Below are positions 12,301 through 25,100 of a DNA stretch of 64,000 bases, one piece after another. Position 1 is the stretch's first letter, and each line of letters opens with the position of its first letter. The translations under genes were made by a program, and so were the position numbers. Source of the stretch: Agelaius tricolor (lineage: Eukaryota > Chordata > Aves > Passeriformes > Icteridae); the NCBI GenBank assembly GCA_023055355.1, contig JALJCS010000022.1:7487001-7551000 (forward strand), read 5' to 3'. The notes below the pieces were generated by a model, which was not told the origin of the DNA, made no database searches, and saw only the letters and a list, made by a program, of their open reading frames with translations.

Positions 12301-15300
12301 CAGGTCATGAGTGTTATCAACCACTGCAAGTTTGTGTCTCTATTTCACTGTTTAGGAGACTGAGATTAAGTAATAGATTACAAGAAAAAGAACTGACACC
12401 ATTTCTCAGTCTATATGGGTTGATTTTAAAGCTGTAATTTTCATGACTTTTTTTTTTATGAGAACACTATAGGCAGTTCTTACCCATGCAATCCTTTAAA
12501 GGAAGCTGACAAGCAAATTCATCAATTTCTAATAGAATTTCAAATACAGCTGACACCTTGCTGTCTTCAATCATGTCTTGTTTCATAACTGTGTATGTGG
12601 AGAAAAGACATGTCTGTCTGGGGCCTAATGGATAACATGATGTACATTCCCGTGGCAATAGAAAATGAACAACAATAAAAATTATAATTTACTTTGCTGT
12701 CAGGTGCTGATCCTGTAGGTGTGAAGGAAAGCAAGTAAAGCTGCAGGGACTGAGTTCTGATCTGGTATTGTATTTAAATATTCTGTAGTTGAGATTTAAT
12801 TGCACCTAATCTGCTCAATAAAATCATCTTTACTGTTATTCATATCCCAGACTTGTGTTATTATATAATCCTAACCTATTTTTTATACAGAAATTTTAAT
12901 CTGCTGCTTAAGCATTCATTAATGCAAAGCCACTGCTGTGGAGAATACATTCCACTCTATTTGCAAGAGGAAAGAATTCTTTGGAACTACTACCAAATGC
13001 TAGTGTTGTCTTACTTAACTTTGTTTATGGCCTTATGACAACAAACATCAGCAAAACTTAATCATTAATCCTAAAAATATTCCATCTGGAAAAGAAGATG
13101 ACTCTACAAAGTGCAGTGTCATTTGTAAACACAATGTGGTATCATCCAAATAGTCAAATGCAATACATGTGTTCATATATAACAGCTTTTGGATGGCTCC
13201 TTTCTTTCCTGCATCATTTCTAAATCTGAATAAATAATCTGCATGCCAGCTAACCTAAATGATGAGTTATTTCCCATTCAGAGAATCCTGAGATGCTCAA
13301 TTATCTCACACAACTGCCAGCCATCAACTGCACTTAATTGCCTGTATGTTTCAAGTCCACTGCATGTTTATTTATATCACTTGCATGACACACTAGATGT
13401 TTTATGAGACCAGAATAAGATGAGATATGTCACAGTCTAATGCTTAGGGATATGACAGGAGCTGTATTTGCTTTTTTTAATCATAAGTTTCCAAGGAAAT
13501 CTAAGTAAATTAAATATCAGTCTCTATCTTCTCTACACCTTGCAGCTCCCAGTGATTTCTTAACCCATAGGACATACTTAACAAATCTGACAGAGCAATG
13601 AATATGAAGTTCTTACAAATGTTATGAAAAAAAACCCCAATTTTTAGACCTGAGTAGACCTGACAAGGCAGGCGTGGCTCTGGCCCTGAGCCATTCCAAG
13701 AGGGAGTTGGGACCCAGATTCCTTCAGCACAGGTGAAACACTCAGGCAGCTGCATCACCTGCTGCCCTGCAGAGCAGAGACGTGGGACAGAGCTGAGGAC
13801 CAGGGAAGGGACAGAGGAACACACCTGTCTCACCTGTCTGGTGACAACTGTGTCACTAAAGGGATGGGGAAAAGTGCAGCCAGATTGCTGAGGAGCAGCC
13901 AAGTGGAAAGCAGAGCTGCAGTCACAGAGAAAGAAACTGGTGGAGCCCCTGCAGCTGAAAGGGATTTGGTGGGGAAGTTACACAGAGAGGAAAGTTGACA
14001 ATCCAAGAAGGGAAGGAAGCACATGGAAAAGGTACATCGAGGCAGGAGTGAGCTGGGGTTCTCAGCTCAGGGCAGCAGCAGTGCTCAACATGAGCCTGGC
14101 TGCCAGGGCTAAACCCAAAAAAACACCTGCACTGGGATGGAGGCTGTGGGACTGGGGAGCAGGAAGAATCCTTGTGCTGGCTCCAGCAGAGGAGGAACAA
14201 GCAATCAGCCATTTCTGGGTTTGCTGAATTGAGCTTTAGTACTGAATTTCGGGTGCAGAATTTAAAAGGAAGAGCATGGAAGTTTTTAAGACTTCTGAAC
14301 CTCATCAGCTGCACGACAAAATGCTGATGGGAAGATGTATTCTATGGACATCAGAAAGTGATAAAATCGTATAACCACTGAATGCAGAAATTCATCTTTA
14401 TTTATGGGTTTCTATTCAAATTGTTTGATACCTTCAAGTCTCTTTACAGCCTATCATTTCTGCAAATTTCTATGCAGCAAGAGCTATCTCTATGCCATTA
14501 CACTTTGTGTCATGCCTCTCTCATGTTAAATTTCAAGCTGAGTGCAGATTGTACAGGACAATAGCCTGACACTTGGAAAAATTGTCAAAGCATCACAGTA
14601 ACTAAAGAACAGTTCCAAAAATAACTTAATTGTGGTAGTGCTGTAACTATACTGACAGCATTATTGCTGCATTAGTTTCATCCATGGAAAATGCAAGAAT
14701 ATAAAAATACTACCAAAAATAACAAATTACAGAATTACATTTCATGAACAAAACCAGTCACATTTCTAAAAATCAAAGCTGTAAACACATTCCTTTCTAA
14801 GGTTAAAACAATATAATGTGCAAGTTAAAATAAGAAATGTTAGATACTTATCATAAATAAGTATCTGCCTTGCAATCCAGAAATCATTATTTCATCACAC
14901 ACAAGCATTTTACTCTTAGCATTTTTAACATACTGTCAACTCCTGACAGAAAGCACTGACTTCTCCAAGACTGTCAAAGATATAGATCTTTGAGAGTCCA
15001 ATACAAATAGGGTTATTAAAAAAAAAAGTTTAAAAATATCTTCAAATGTAAAGAGCCCGTATGCAGAACACCTGGCATAAACTGCACCTTGCTGTGCCAT
15101 CAAGAGACAGAGAGCTGCAGGATGCTGTTCTTTTGGTTTCACCAGGGAAAACTGCTTTCACACAAGGCATTTTGGAAGCACTGCAAGGAAGGCTGCCATA
15201 GAAATCTGCCCACTCAGTGCAGTCCTCTCTTCCACCCTCACACCACCTTTACCACTGAACAAGTGACAACAGTGTGGTCACCACACGAACCAAGCAGCTT

Positions 15301-18300
15301 CTGCTCACTCTCACCCCATCACACCTGCAGCTGCCCCATCAGCAGGCTCAGTGTGTGCCACCACTCACCTGAGACACAGCAGCCTGCAGACACCTATAGA
15401 ACAGGGAATCCAGCCAGCTCTGTGTGTCTGAGGGGCTCAGCAGCCCATGCCTGCTCCTATTCACTGCAGCCCTGGAGTGGTGCTGCCTCTCTCAACAGAT
15501 AACCCGATTCTGCTTCCCTCCTCAGCCACCTGATCTCTCCATAATCCCACCAGCACCACTGGCAACTCCTCTGCCCTTTGCTCCTCTTTCAGAGAAACTC
15601 AGGTGCCACTCAAGTGAACCATAAAGCTGGCCTGCAGTGGGAAGCAAGAACACACAGTTAGCTGCCCAAAAATGTATATACACATATGTTCATTTAATAT
15701 CTGACCCACCCCAGCGTAACTGAGGCTTTCCTGCAAAGATACAGATTAAGGGATGGCAGTTCCATTCTCCAAGGATGTTACTCTAGAAAAGATGTGGTTT
15801 ACTGCATACATTATAAATGTTTGGTAATAAAGTAGGTACTTTATTAACAAATGGTCATGCTTGTTCAACCAGCTATACCCAAACACTTCCCTTTGAGGCT
15901 GCAGGAAAATACTGCCCAAGCCCAAGTTTCCTTCAAGACTTCTAACTATTCCCTCTTACTACTCCTGGCATTAATGGAGAGGCAGAATATTCATGCATAA
16001 ATGCTTTGTGTTCAATCAGGTGGTTCCTCCTTCCACGGAATGAATTTCATCCTGTGTCCCATGTTGAAACAGTTTGGCAAAGCCTGTCTGGACTAACAGG
16101 ACAAGCAGAAACACTACACTTGCTCAAAGCTGTGCATTTTAAGTACTTGAGGAACCAAGACCTTATCTTCTGTTTTACAGCTCTTCAAAGAAATTAGCAA
16201 AAAGGTTCCAATAATCTGACCAAGGAACTGAGAGTATTTTACATATTCCTATTTTCAAGGCCTGCTGAAGGTAAGGAGTGAAGGCACTGCCTTTATAGGC
16301 CAGCCAATCAGTTACTTCAGCAAGGTACTTAATTCCCCTCTCATAATCAAATCTAGCTTCAAGACATGCAGAAAACAGGATATTCAAAGAGTTCCTGCAA
16401 GCCAGCAGTCACCAAAGTGATTTTCTTTTGTGTGAAGTCCAATCTGATTATAAAAATGCAGAAGTGGAAATAGGAACTGGTATCTATGCACCCTTGATAA
16501 CTTGTTATCTGCCTGGAACTCAGCCTAGTTGCCTCTGCAAAGAAAATCTGCACTCAGAAATGTCAAACAACACAAACATTGTACATGCTTAGATTTATTT
16601 TTGTCAAACTATTTTCATTCTCTTAAACACAGCTAAAACAGGTGCCTGGTTTGTCTGTTAGTTTGTCTTCTTGGAACAGGACACAAATTCTCACTGAGGA
16701 AAACCAGACAGACTGGTTTTGTGTAAAACCAGTATTAAATATTGGTTCAAGGGCTATTATTTTAAAACACAGTTATGTGTGTAACAATGTAGGCTAAATA
16801 TAAGCAGTTTTTACTTTTCTAATATCAGAGAGCTCGACCTCACATCAGAAAACCAGAACCAAGCCAAAAAAAAGAAAAATACAACAGGAAACAGAATATA
16901 TCATAATGAAATAAAATTTTTATATGTTATGCTTAATTCGGTGGGAAAAGAATCAGATTGCAAGACTCCTATTAGCCTAACAAGATCTGGTTTATTGTTT
17001 GTGAACTCGGGTGTATGCACAAGGTTACTAACATGAGGTAACTCAACTTTTTAAACTCAGCAGTAATGATATGGGGGGTAAGAGCTAATAAAAGCATTGC
17101 AGAGAGTCAACAGAAATCAACTTTTTTAATATTTTTTAATTAAAAATATTTTAAAACTGCCTTTGTAGAAAAGTGGCAGCTCATATAATCTTACAGAAAT
17201 TTCACAAAAAGAAATAGTGTTAAATTAGAAAAATACGTGGCATTTGAAATACATGCAGATTTAGGAACAGAAACAGGATTAGAGGCCTCAGGCAACAGGA
17301 ATTGGAGATGTCACACAGTATTAATTCATGGGAGAAGCCACTAATTCACATGGCACAAACCCCAAAAGGAAAAAACAGTGAATCTCTTGGCTAGCAGAGA
17401 GATTCTAACTTATCTTTTTGATAAACAATATAAAAAAGGCCATACATGGATTCTACAAATGAAAAGTCATTTACCAGGTAGGAAAAAAAGAAGTAAATAA
17501 TAATTAAAGTGTCAGGGACTTGTTACCCAGAACACAGCTCTCACATCAGATCAAGAATTACAAAAATTAATAGGGAAACACTCCATTCTTGAGTAAAAGA
17601 ATTTTGGGGGTAATGAAAGTTTTGGGGGGTATTAATTCACTATGACACAGCTTGCTCTAATTCATCAGAATAGCAGGAGGAGAAGGTACAAGGAAAAGCA
17701 CACAGACAAGGAAGTTCTGTTTCTCTGCATTGTGGGGGTTCAGACTGAAAAGCCCCAACCTTCCTCCCCCACCTTTGCTGATGGACACCTTTCCAAGGAA
17801 ACACCAGCAGCTCATTGTCAGTGATGTCCCTGCCCCAGCCCTGAGAAGAAAAATATAACGGGGAAGGGGCAAATAGATGCCATCAATACCCAGAGCAGGT
17901 TTTATGCTGGGAGAGGGAGTTATTGCCTTATAAAAGTCTGTCCTATCCTCAAGAAAGTGTTTTGCACACTGGATTCATTCTTTCCCCACAATCGACTTAG
18001 TGATTTGTGAATAAATTATACAAGATGCCTAAAAGACTTTGAAAAACTCAAAGGATGTTAGGGAAAGTATTGATCAACCTACTCTCCTTCTGAGCAAGGG
18101 AGGGATGCTAGAGGGAGAGCCAGAGCCATCCTTGTGCATCCCACAGACAGAGGCCAACAGCCACCAGCACACACACACTCCCTCCTGAGATCCCAGCACT
18201 GCTCACTTTTTAGTCTGAACTTTTTCCACACAATAAAAAGCCACCTCACTGACCATAACTGCTTCTGTCTGCACTTACAGCTTATTCAGTGGGCAAACCA

Positions 18301-20884
18301 AAGCTGGTAACTGCATGTGCTGGGAATGATACACTCCAGCAAGAAGCCCGACATGCTGGGCTGTCTACTGAATTCTTGGTTTTAATTTAGAAGTTTACTA
18401 TAATGAATATAAAATACACCCTTTTCTAAATATAAGCTTCCACATACCTTCTACAACAAAAGATTCCCAGAGATTTTAGATCAGGCAGCCTCTCATGAGA
18501 GGAGCAGAACCACAACACTCCCTTTGACATACAATCAGATGAACCATTTTCTTCCTCTGATTTGCTAATGATGCAAAAGGAACTTTGCAAAAACAGTTTA
18601 CTACACTAAGAATAGTGGCAAAATCATTAATTTCTACCAGGCCTGTGCTTTAGCAACTAGAAACAAGGTTTAACTAGTAGCATGTAACCAACCAATTCTT
18701 CACAGATAACAGCAAACACTCTGTGTTTTAACAAATGCTCTGATTTATGTAGCCTGTTCTTTTAAGATTATTTCTGAACATAAAGGATATAGAAGAAAGA
18801 AGATTCACAAAGCTGAACAATGGGATAATAAGCCTATGAACAACTAGGCAACTTAGAAGTGAATCCATGGGAGGAGAGGATTTTGTCACCCTAAATGCAT
18901 TGATCTAAATAGCCAACTCTTTTTAACACTGAGAATTCTATTTACACCACTCCACAGACACGGCTTTAGGCATTTTATTCAGATGGAGTGGCTCTCTCTT
19001 TTCTGTTGAAGTGAATGAGGCATTTCAGAAACATTACTTTGTTAAATATATCTGCAGATATGTACAGCTACATTTTTTTATGAAAGATATTTTCTTACTA
19101 GGTGCCTGAGCTGACCACTATACTGTATCAGCTAACACCAAAATAATAACATATCTTCCAGTTGCAAAGCTCAGTATCAACTACAAATACAAATTTAAGA
19201 GGCAAACTGCTCTCCAGGTAGTAAAAAGCCACAGATAGCTTGAAGAAGTTACTAATTCAAGCATCACTCCTTAATGTAGTGTGAAACTCAATTCTGAAAT
19301 CCAATCAACAGATTTTACATTTACTGTAGTTGTGACAGAAGTCAATGGCCTTAAAATGTTTTCACCTCTCAAAAGTTGCAAAGGTTCAAGCAAAAATGTC
19401 TGTTTAAGCAAAATCTTTACATCATAATAGCTAACCCAAATCTGTTACCCTCCAAAACTAACACACAAGTCTTCAGCAATTTCAAGAGCTGCTTAACAGG
19501 AAGAAATTCACACCCTTGAGGCAGAAGCACCACATCTGACGTAGTAGTTAGAAAAAAAAGTCAACCCTACATATGCCCAAAACAAAAAACAAGACAGCCT
19601 TTCAACTAGGAAGACTCAATCTTAGTAACAGGTTTAGCCATATATTCCTGATTTTTCTCCTAAACCAACATATTGATGCTTGAAATAAAGAGAATGTGGC
19701 GTCCTGTCTCCATAGGCGAAGCAATTTTGGACATCAGTCAGAACAGAATTACATCAACTTTAACTGGTTTTAAAAACTGTCCTTCATTTTGTAGGCTTAT
19801 GTACACTACTTAAAAGACTTATCTGACACAAAACAGTCATCTCAGCCAATGATTTCCCCTTTTACATACCACAAAAGAAAACTACTGTGATTTTCTACAC
19901 TACCACAAAAATAAATACAAAAGGGGGCAAAGACATGACCCTTGATATAAGTCCAAGTAATACAGGAACACAGAATGGGTTTTGTGGTATGAAAGAGTTA
20001 ATTGCTGCTTTTAATTACACAAAACTAACTTTAATGGGAGTGAACACTCAGCAACATCTATAAACACAACGTCCACATTAGCAGAACACCAGGTATGAAA
20101 CCCCTGCCAACACTACTTGTACAGGGATTGTTTTGTTTGTTTTAATCAAATTTTATGAAGTTCTGCTGTATTTGCAGAGCTCTGCAAAAAAACCTGTAAG
20201 GCTGAGGAGCTTTAAAGAATGTAACATGCAATAGTAACCATGACAATAAGAAAAATGCTTTTGCTAATCTTTTTCTTTCACCTGACAATACTTTCAAATA
20301 CTGGTGTTTTTCTTCTAGATGACAACTTCTGTTTGTTGCTCACTATGAATTCTAGGCCTCCCATCCTTGTAAACCTGAGTCTTTTGACCAAGGAAGCAGC
20401 AGTCTGGGGGGCACTGAAAACATGGGATGAGACCTAACTGTGGTAGGATGGACATCATCTGTTGGCAACTATATCTTACTTCATTGTTGCTCTGGATAGT
20501 GGCATGAAAATCACATTTTTAAGGTAATTATTCTGCAAGTAAATGGGGAACCTAAAAAAACCCCAAAAAACAATAGAAAGGCAGAATGCAGATAAAGATA
20601 TTCCTCTTGAGATCACAAAACTGCTGAGATATGTTAGAATCTGGCCCCAGGCAGGCTGATCATAAACTTCAAGAAAACAGCCTGGAACTCCTCTACACTG
20701 ATTTTGTCTTGGTTTTATATTAAGTAGGAGTTTTAAGCAATAAAAAATAAAAAAATAAAGATTCTTCAGAGATTTATCATTGCTCTCTACCATTTCTCCA
20801 ACAGGCATGCTCACCAAATAGGACAATGCTTTCAAAAGATGTATGGGATAAGGATCTGAAGTCACATATTGAAAAGTGACTAAA

Positions 20885-21146
20885 GGGACGATTTTCAAAG
20901 GTATTAAGATACCTAAAGATGCATTAAGCACTTAAAATTTTCAAAACTGCCTGGGCATCCAACGCCTATTTAAATCACTTAGTCCTTTTTGAAAATCCCA
21001 ATGGGCAGTTATCTACATTTTATGTGTCTATATGCCTTTGAAAATCTGTACCATTAAATACTTAACAACCTAAGTACCCCTGGCTTTTAATGGGATTTTG
21101 AGTCCTAAAAAGTGTAAGTACATCTGAAAATTGGTCAAGCCACTCT
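20885..21146. mobile_element. Old palindromic (MITE-like) interspersed repeat
   Basis: The segment has imperfect inverted repeats: gattttcaaaggtat at 20890-20904 pairs with atgcctttgaaaatc at 21032-21046. Further tttgaaaat and gattttcaaa-like words occur around them, with interspersed cctaa and ttaatgggattttgag motifs. I recall a widespread, very old palindromic repeat of turtles, crocodilians and birds with these same words, but its exact class and name are uncertain. The 151-codon minus-strand frame at 20,476-20,931 overlaps its left end and is not a recognised protein. Confidence 0.5.
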
Positions 21147-21519
21147 CTTTGGTCTTTTTTTCCCCTTTCTTTTAAAGAGGCATCTCCTAATGCTTTATCC
21201 ATAGCATGTCATTTAAGTAGAGCTTCAGCACTGTCCAACTTACACACTGAGCTGTGCACATTTGATTTGTTTTATGGAGGTAAGGAAATAAAAATCCAGA
21301 GGACAGACTGCATCCTCAAAAAAGACTTTCTGAAGCTCCTAAAAAGAAATGAAATTCCAATCTGTAACCCAGTGAATGCCCCCCAAAAAACACATTTTCA
21401 GTAAATGTGACCTCACATGAGAACAACTTAGGCTGGTAAAGAACCAACACCATTGTTTAATACCCATGCAACATATTCAAAATAGCACAAAAAAGTTTTG
21501 AAAGGCAGCCACACAGCAA

Positions 21520-21520
<1 letters not shown>

Positions 21521-21552
<32 letters not shown>
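21521..21552 (+). repeat. Poly(A) run, 32 bases, followed by A/C-rich tract
   Basis: This is an uninterrupted run of 32 A on the plus strand (T on the GFRA1 transcript strand), trailed by A-rich aacc/aaaccc sequence to about 21,590. No retroposed gene body is visible beside it. It is a length-unstable simple repeat. Confidence 0.95.
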
Positions 21553-21554
<2 letters not shown>

Positions 21555-22068
21555 AAAAAAACCCAAAAAAAACCCCAAAAACCCAGAAAAAGGAGGAAGT
21601 TGTGAATAGGCTCTTTAAAAAGGCAGCAGTTCCAGAAAAGAAGACAAGCTTTAATTCGGAATTTTCTTTTTCTAAAAAACTGTATGAAGCTATAAAGCAT
21701 TCCCTTATGCAAGCATTTGAAAGATGTATCTTCTGATCTTCTGTAATGTCAATAGGAGGTAACTTGCACTGACCAAATTCCCAAAAAGGAACGGATTTGT
21801 AAATTGGGAACGCAGGGAATCAGATTGCCACCTACAGGAAAATTCAGCATTTATTGTCAAGAATGACTCAAAAAGAATACAAATTGCCATCCTGCCAAGC
21901 ATTCTTTCATTTCAAAACCAATTAGTCTTTTCTTTTGTGCAACCATATCATGAGCTTCCTAAATCCAGGAAGCCATTATAATTTCTTTTTATTTATGAGT
22001 ACTGCTTGAAAGTTTCATAATTCAATAACAAAATCATGTGTCAGTTAAAGAATTTTAAGTCTGCTTAC

Positions 22069-22152
22069 CTGATACCATTGGTGCTAGCCTGAATATGTCT
22101 GATAGTCTGCTGTTAACTGGCTCATAAGGGGAATCTTCAAGCAAGTCATTTC
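22069..22152 (-). CDS. GFRA1: GFRA1 coding exon 3: D1-D2 linker
   Basis: This 84-base exon follows tctttag|GA and ends at ATCAG|gtaagc. In the frame set by exon 2 it reads NDLLEDSPYEPVNSRLSDIF, then RLAPMVS, plus one base. This is the linker between D1 and D2 of GFRA1. The C-terminal part differs from the human residues I recall (RVVPFIS), which is normal divergence for a linker. Mammals make an isoform lacking five residues around DLLED. Here those residues are continuous with SPYEP in one exon. Confidence 0.93.
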
Positions 22153-25100
22153 CTAAAGACAAAAAAATATTTGGATGTTTTTCTTACACATGAATTCAGG
22201 ATAAGATTTTTTGTTTATTTTTACTCCATAACAGTGAAATGTACTTCCCTTTACTCCCTTTAAAAAGTTTATATGACTACTTGTTTTCAAAGAATTACCT
22301 GTAAAAACACCTGAAATAAGCTAATTGTTTATCCCTGTCACTAGATATCTTCTCTCCCTCCTCCCTGGGTAAGGTCATAATTTGCAGAGACAGCTTGTGA
22401 CATCACAGGGACTGTCCCATCTCCTGCCAGCAGGAGAGAAGCTGTAGCAAGGATGCTCCTCTTCATTCACCACAACAGCAGAGCTCTTTTTTAGAAGCTC
22501 AGCTAACAGCCAAAAACTAGCATCTCTGGTATGAAACACTCCTGACAGGATGCTGCTGGAAAAGAAACTTTTTATGATGTAGAAAACGTCTGTTATTACC
22601 TTTAGCAAAAAAGTACATATGGACTCATTAAAATATATGGACAAATGAACAGAAAGGGATTGTTTCCCTTTCTGCAGAAGCAACTTTAAAAAAAGTTAAA
22701 TGGGGAGCACACTGAAGTGAGAGATTGTACCTTCAACTCCAGGACCACAGCAAGACAGGACTAAAAATGATGTGTCTCATATGAGGACCTGACTGTTCTC
22801 AGGAGACTAACAGAAATTTGCCTTATGAATAACAGAGCAGTCCTGAGTCAATCACTGTTGTATCTCTTCTAACTGGCCCATCTACATGCTGTAGGAACCA
22901 TAAACTTTGGGGTTTTTTCTGCCTCTGGAAATACTGCGAGTAAATACAGGAAAGGAAAACATAAACTTTCACTTAAAACAACCTTCTCTTCGAAACTAGT
23001 TCCAGCGTCCTGTTGGGTGAGCCCTAATTAAGGAGTTTTAACACGATTAGGAGAATGTCTCCAAATGACGGTTTTAGTGATGCTCGTGCCCCTATCTTCG
23101 GCTGCGGTGCAGGAAGGTCAGCTGGGTCCCTGGAGGAAGCTCTGGCTGCGGCTTTGGCAGCCCGGGAGCGGAGCCGCAGCTGCGCGGGGCGCACGGGGCT
23201 CCTGAGGCGGCAGCTGCGGGCACAGCCAGGGCCTGGGGGGCAGCCAGGGCCTGGGGGGCACAGCCAGGGCCTGGGGGGCACAGCCAGGGCCCCTCGGGGG
23301 CGCAGCCAGAGCCCCTCGGGGCGCACAGCCAGGGCCCTTCGGGGGCACAGCCAGAGCCCTTCGGGGGGCGCAGCCAGGGCCCTCGGGGGCGCAGCCGGAG
23401 CCCCTCGGGGGCACAGCCAGAGCCCTTCGGGGGGCGCAGCCAGAGCCCTCGGGGGCGCAGCCAGAGCCCCTCGGCGGCGCACAGCCAGAGCCCCTCGGCG
23501 GGCACAGCCAGGGCCCTTCGGGGGCGCACAGCCAGGGCCCTTCGGGGGCGCACAGCCAGGGCCCTTCGGGGGCGCACAGCCAGGGCCCTTCGGGGGCGCA
23601 CAGCCAGGGCCCTTCGGGGGCGCACAGCCAGGGCCCTTCGGGGGCGCACAGCCAGAGCCCTTCGGGGGCACAGCCAGAGCCCTCGGGGCGCACAGCCAGG
23701 GCCCCTCGGGGCGCACAGCCAGGGCCCTCGGGGGCGCAGCCAGGGCCTGGGGGGCACAGCCAGAGCCCCTCGGGGGCGCACAGCCAGAGCCCCTCGGGGC
23801 GCACAGCCAGAGCCCCTCGGGGCGCACAGCCAGAGCCTGGGGGGCAGCCAGGGCCCTCGGGGGCGCAGCCGGAGCCCCTCGGGGGGCGCAGCCGCACACC
23901 CGCACCCTGCGCTGAGGGTTCTGCGTTCGCCACGTACCCTGCAAGCTCTGGTACATGCTCCAGTAAATGCGCAGGCAGTTCTTCTCCTTCTTCATGCCCC
24001 TCTTGCAGCGGCAGTTGTACAGGGATTTCTGCTTGAGAGCTTCCATGGCGCTTCTGCATTCGTCCTTCGCCTCCAGGCCCGTGGCCCGGCTGAAGTTGCT
24101 CTCTTTGCCGGCTACACACTGCCTCAGTGTCCTGAATTTAGTACTACAGCTCTGCTCCTTCAGACACTGATCGCTGGCTTTCACGCAGTCCAGGCGGTCC
24201 CCTCCAGGCAGCCCGCTCACTTCTGCAGACAAAAGTACATCTGTGGAGAGCAGACACAAACCAACCCGCGCTCTTTGGGGGAGCAGCGTGCCTGGAACCC
24301 CCGATCCTGAGCAGCACCGGGGAGGCACGGGGCACCTCCTCACGCTGCACATGCGGCCAAGCCCAGGGGCAGCACCTTGCAAACCTCCTGGCTTCATGCT
24401 ACGCCTTAGGAAAAAGCACACAGGGTTTCCGTGGGCTTAGATCCACTTTCGGGGGAGTCCAATGAAACAGTATTTTTTAACCCTAATGGCTGATTTATGA
24501 GGAAACAGAAAAATGAAAGAAAACCCGGAGGGATTAATGTGCCTGATAAAACAAGCATTTGTTATTCCATAGATCCACTTTGGTGAAACAAATCAGCTTT
24601 CCATTGCAGGGTTTAAGTAAGGGGTTAAACATTCAGCCTCACTTTCCACAAGAGCTTTGCTGTAATTTCACTTACATCCAGGAACAGCCCGCTCAGAGAG
24701 ATAAGTATCCTCACTGATTGATATTAGCCTGTCTTTGCGTCAGTCACTTTTTAAAGGCTGTGCACATTTTTGCTTATTCTATATGCATAAAGGTAGAATT
24801 TGTTACTTCCCCCTCTCCCCACTTCTCTCCACGTATGATGTTTTTGCAGGAGAACAAAGCAAATTGCATTAACTCTCTCCTCTCCATCGTGCCCCCGTCA
24901 TGCTCCCTCAGACACATGCGGATGGAAACGCAAACCTCTCCTGTGGAAAGGAAACCAGTTTGGGCTGCAAACCACTACCAGTCGGGCAGGTTGCCAGGTT
25001 CAGGTGAAGATGTAATCCTTCAGCTGGTCTTGTCATCCCCCACCCTCCCCAGGCAGCCTTATTTTATTTAAATGAAAAGTTTCCCTGTAACTTGCGAGAA

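Larger units (their letters stand above)
1..22068 (-). other. GFRA1: GFRA1 intron 3 (partial), about 22 kb
   Basis: This is AT-rich sequence with no further GFRA1 exon. I looked for the D2 signature residues (NCLDAAKACN, CNRRKCHKALRQ) in the translated minus strand and did not see them. Short open frames scattered here have no family resemblance. Recognised contents are two CR1 3' ends (about 305-578 and 9045-9303), one SINE (8903-9031), a 78-bp direct repeat pair (4599-4676 and 5409-5486), an old palindromic element (20,885-21,146) and a 32-base A run (21,521). GC-richer patches at 13,650-14,300 and 15,150-15,620 hold nothing I can name. The rest is unannotated intron. Confidence 0.85.

Noticed and set aside
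20476..20931. A 151-codon minus-strand ORF with hydrophobic stretches
   Set aside because: It has no recognisable family, lies deep in a GFRA1 intron in AT-rich DNA, and overlaps an old palindromic repeat. It is best explained by chance.
1..22068. Further GFRA1 exons (D2, D3, GPI signal)
   Set aside because: None of the conserved D2/D3 cysteine motifs appears in minus-strand translations. GFRA1 introns are known to be very long, so the rest lies outside the window.
23055..23915. A 286-codon plus-strand ORF, plus 229- and 333-codon minus-strand ORFs, in the GC-rich array
   Set aside because: All are translations of the 24-bp minisatellite in different frames. The unit length divisible by three and the lack of stops fully explain them.
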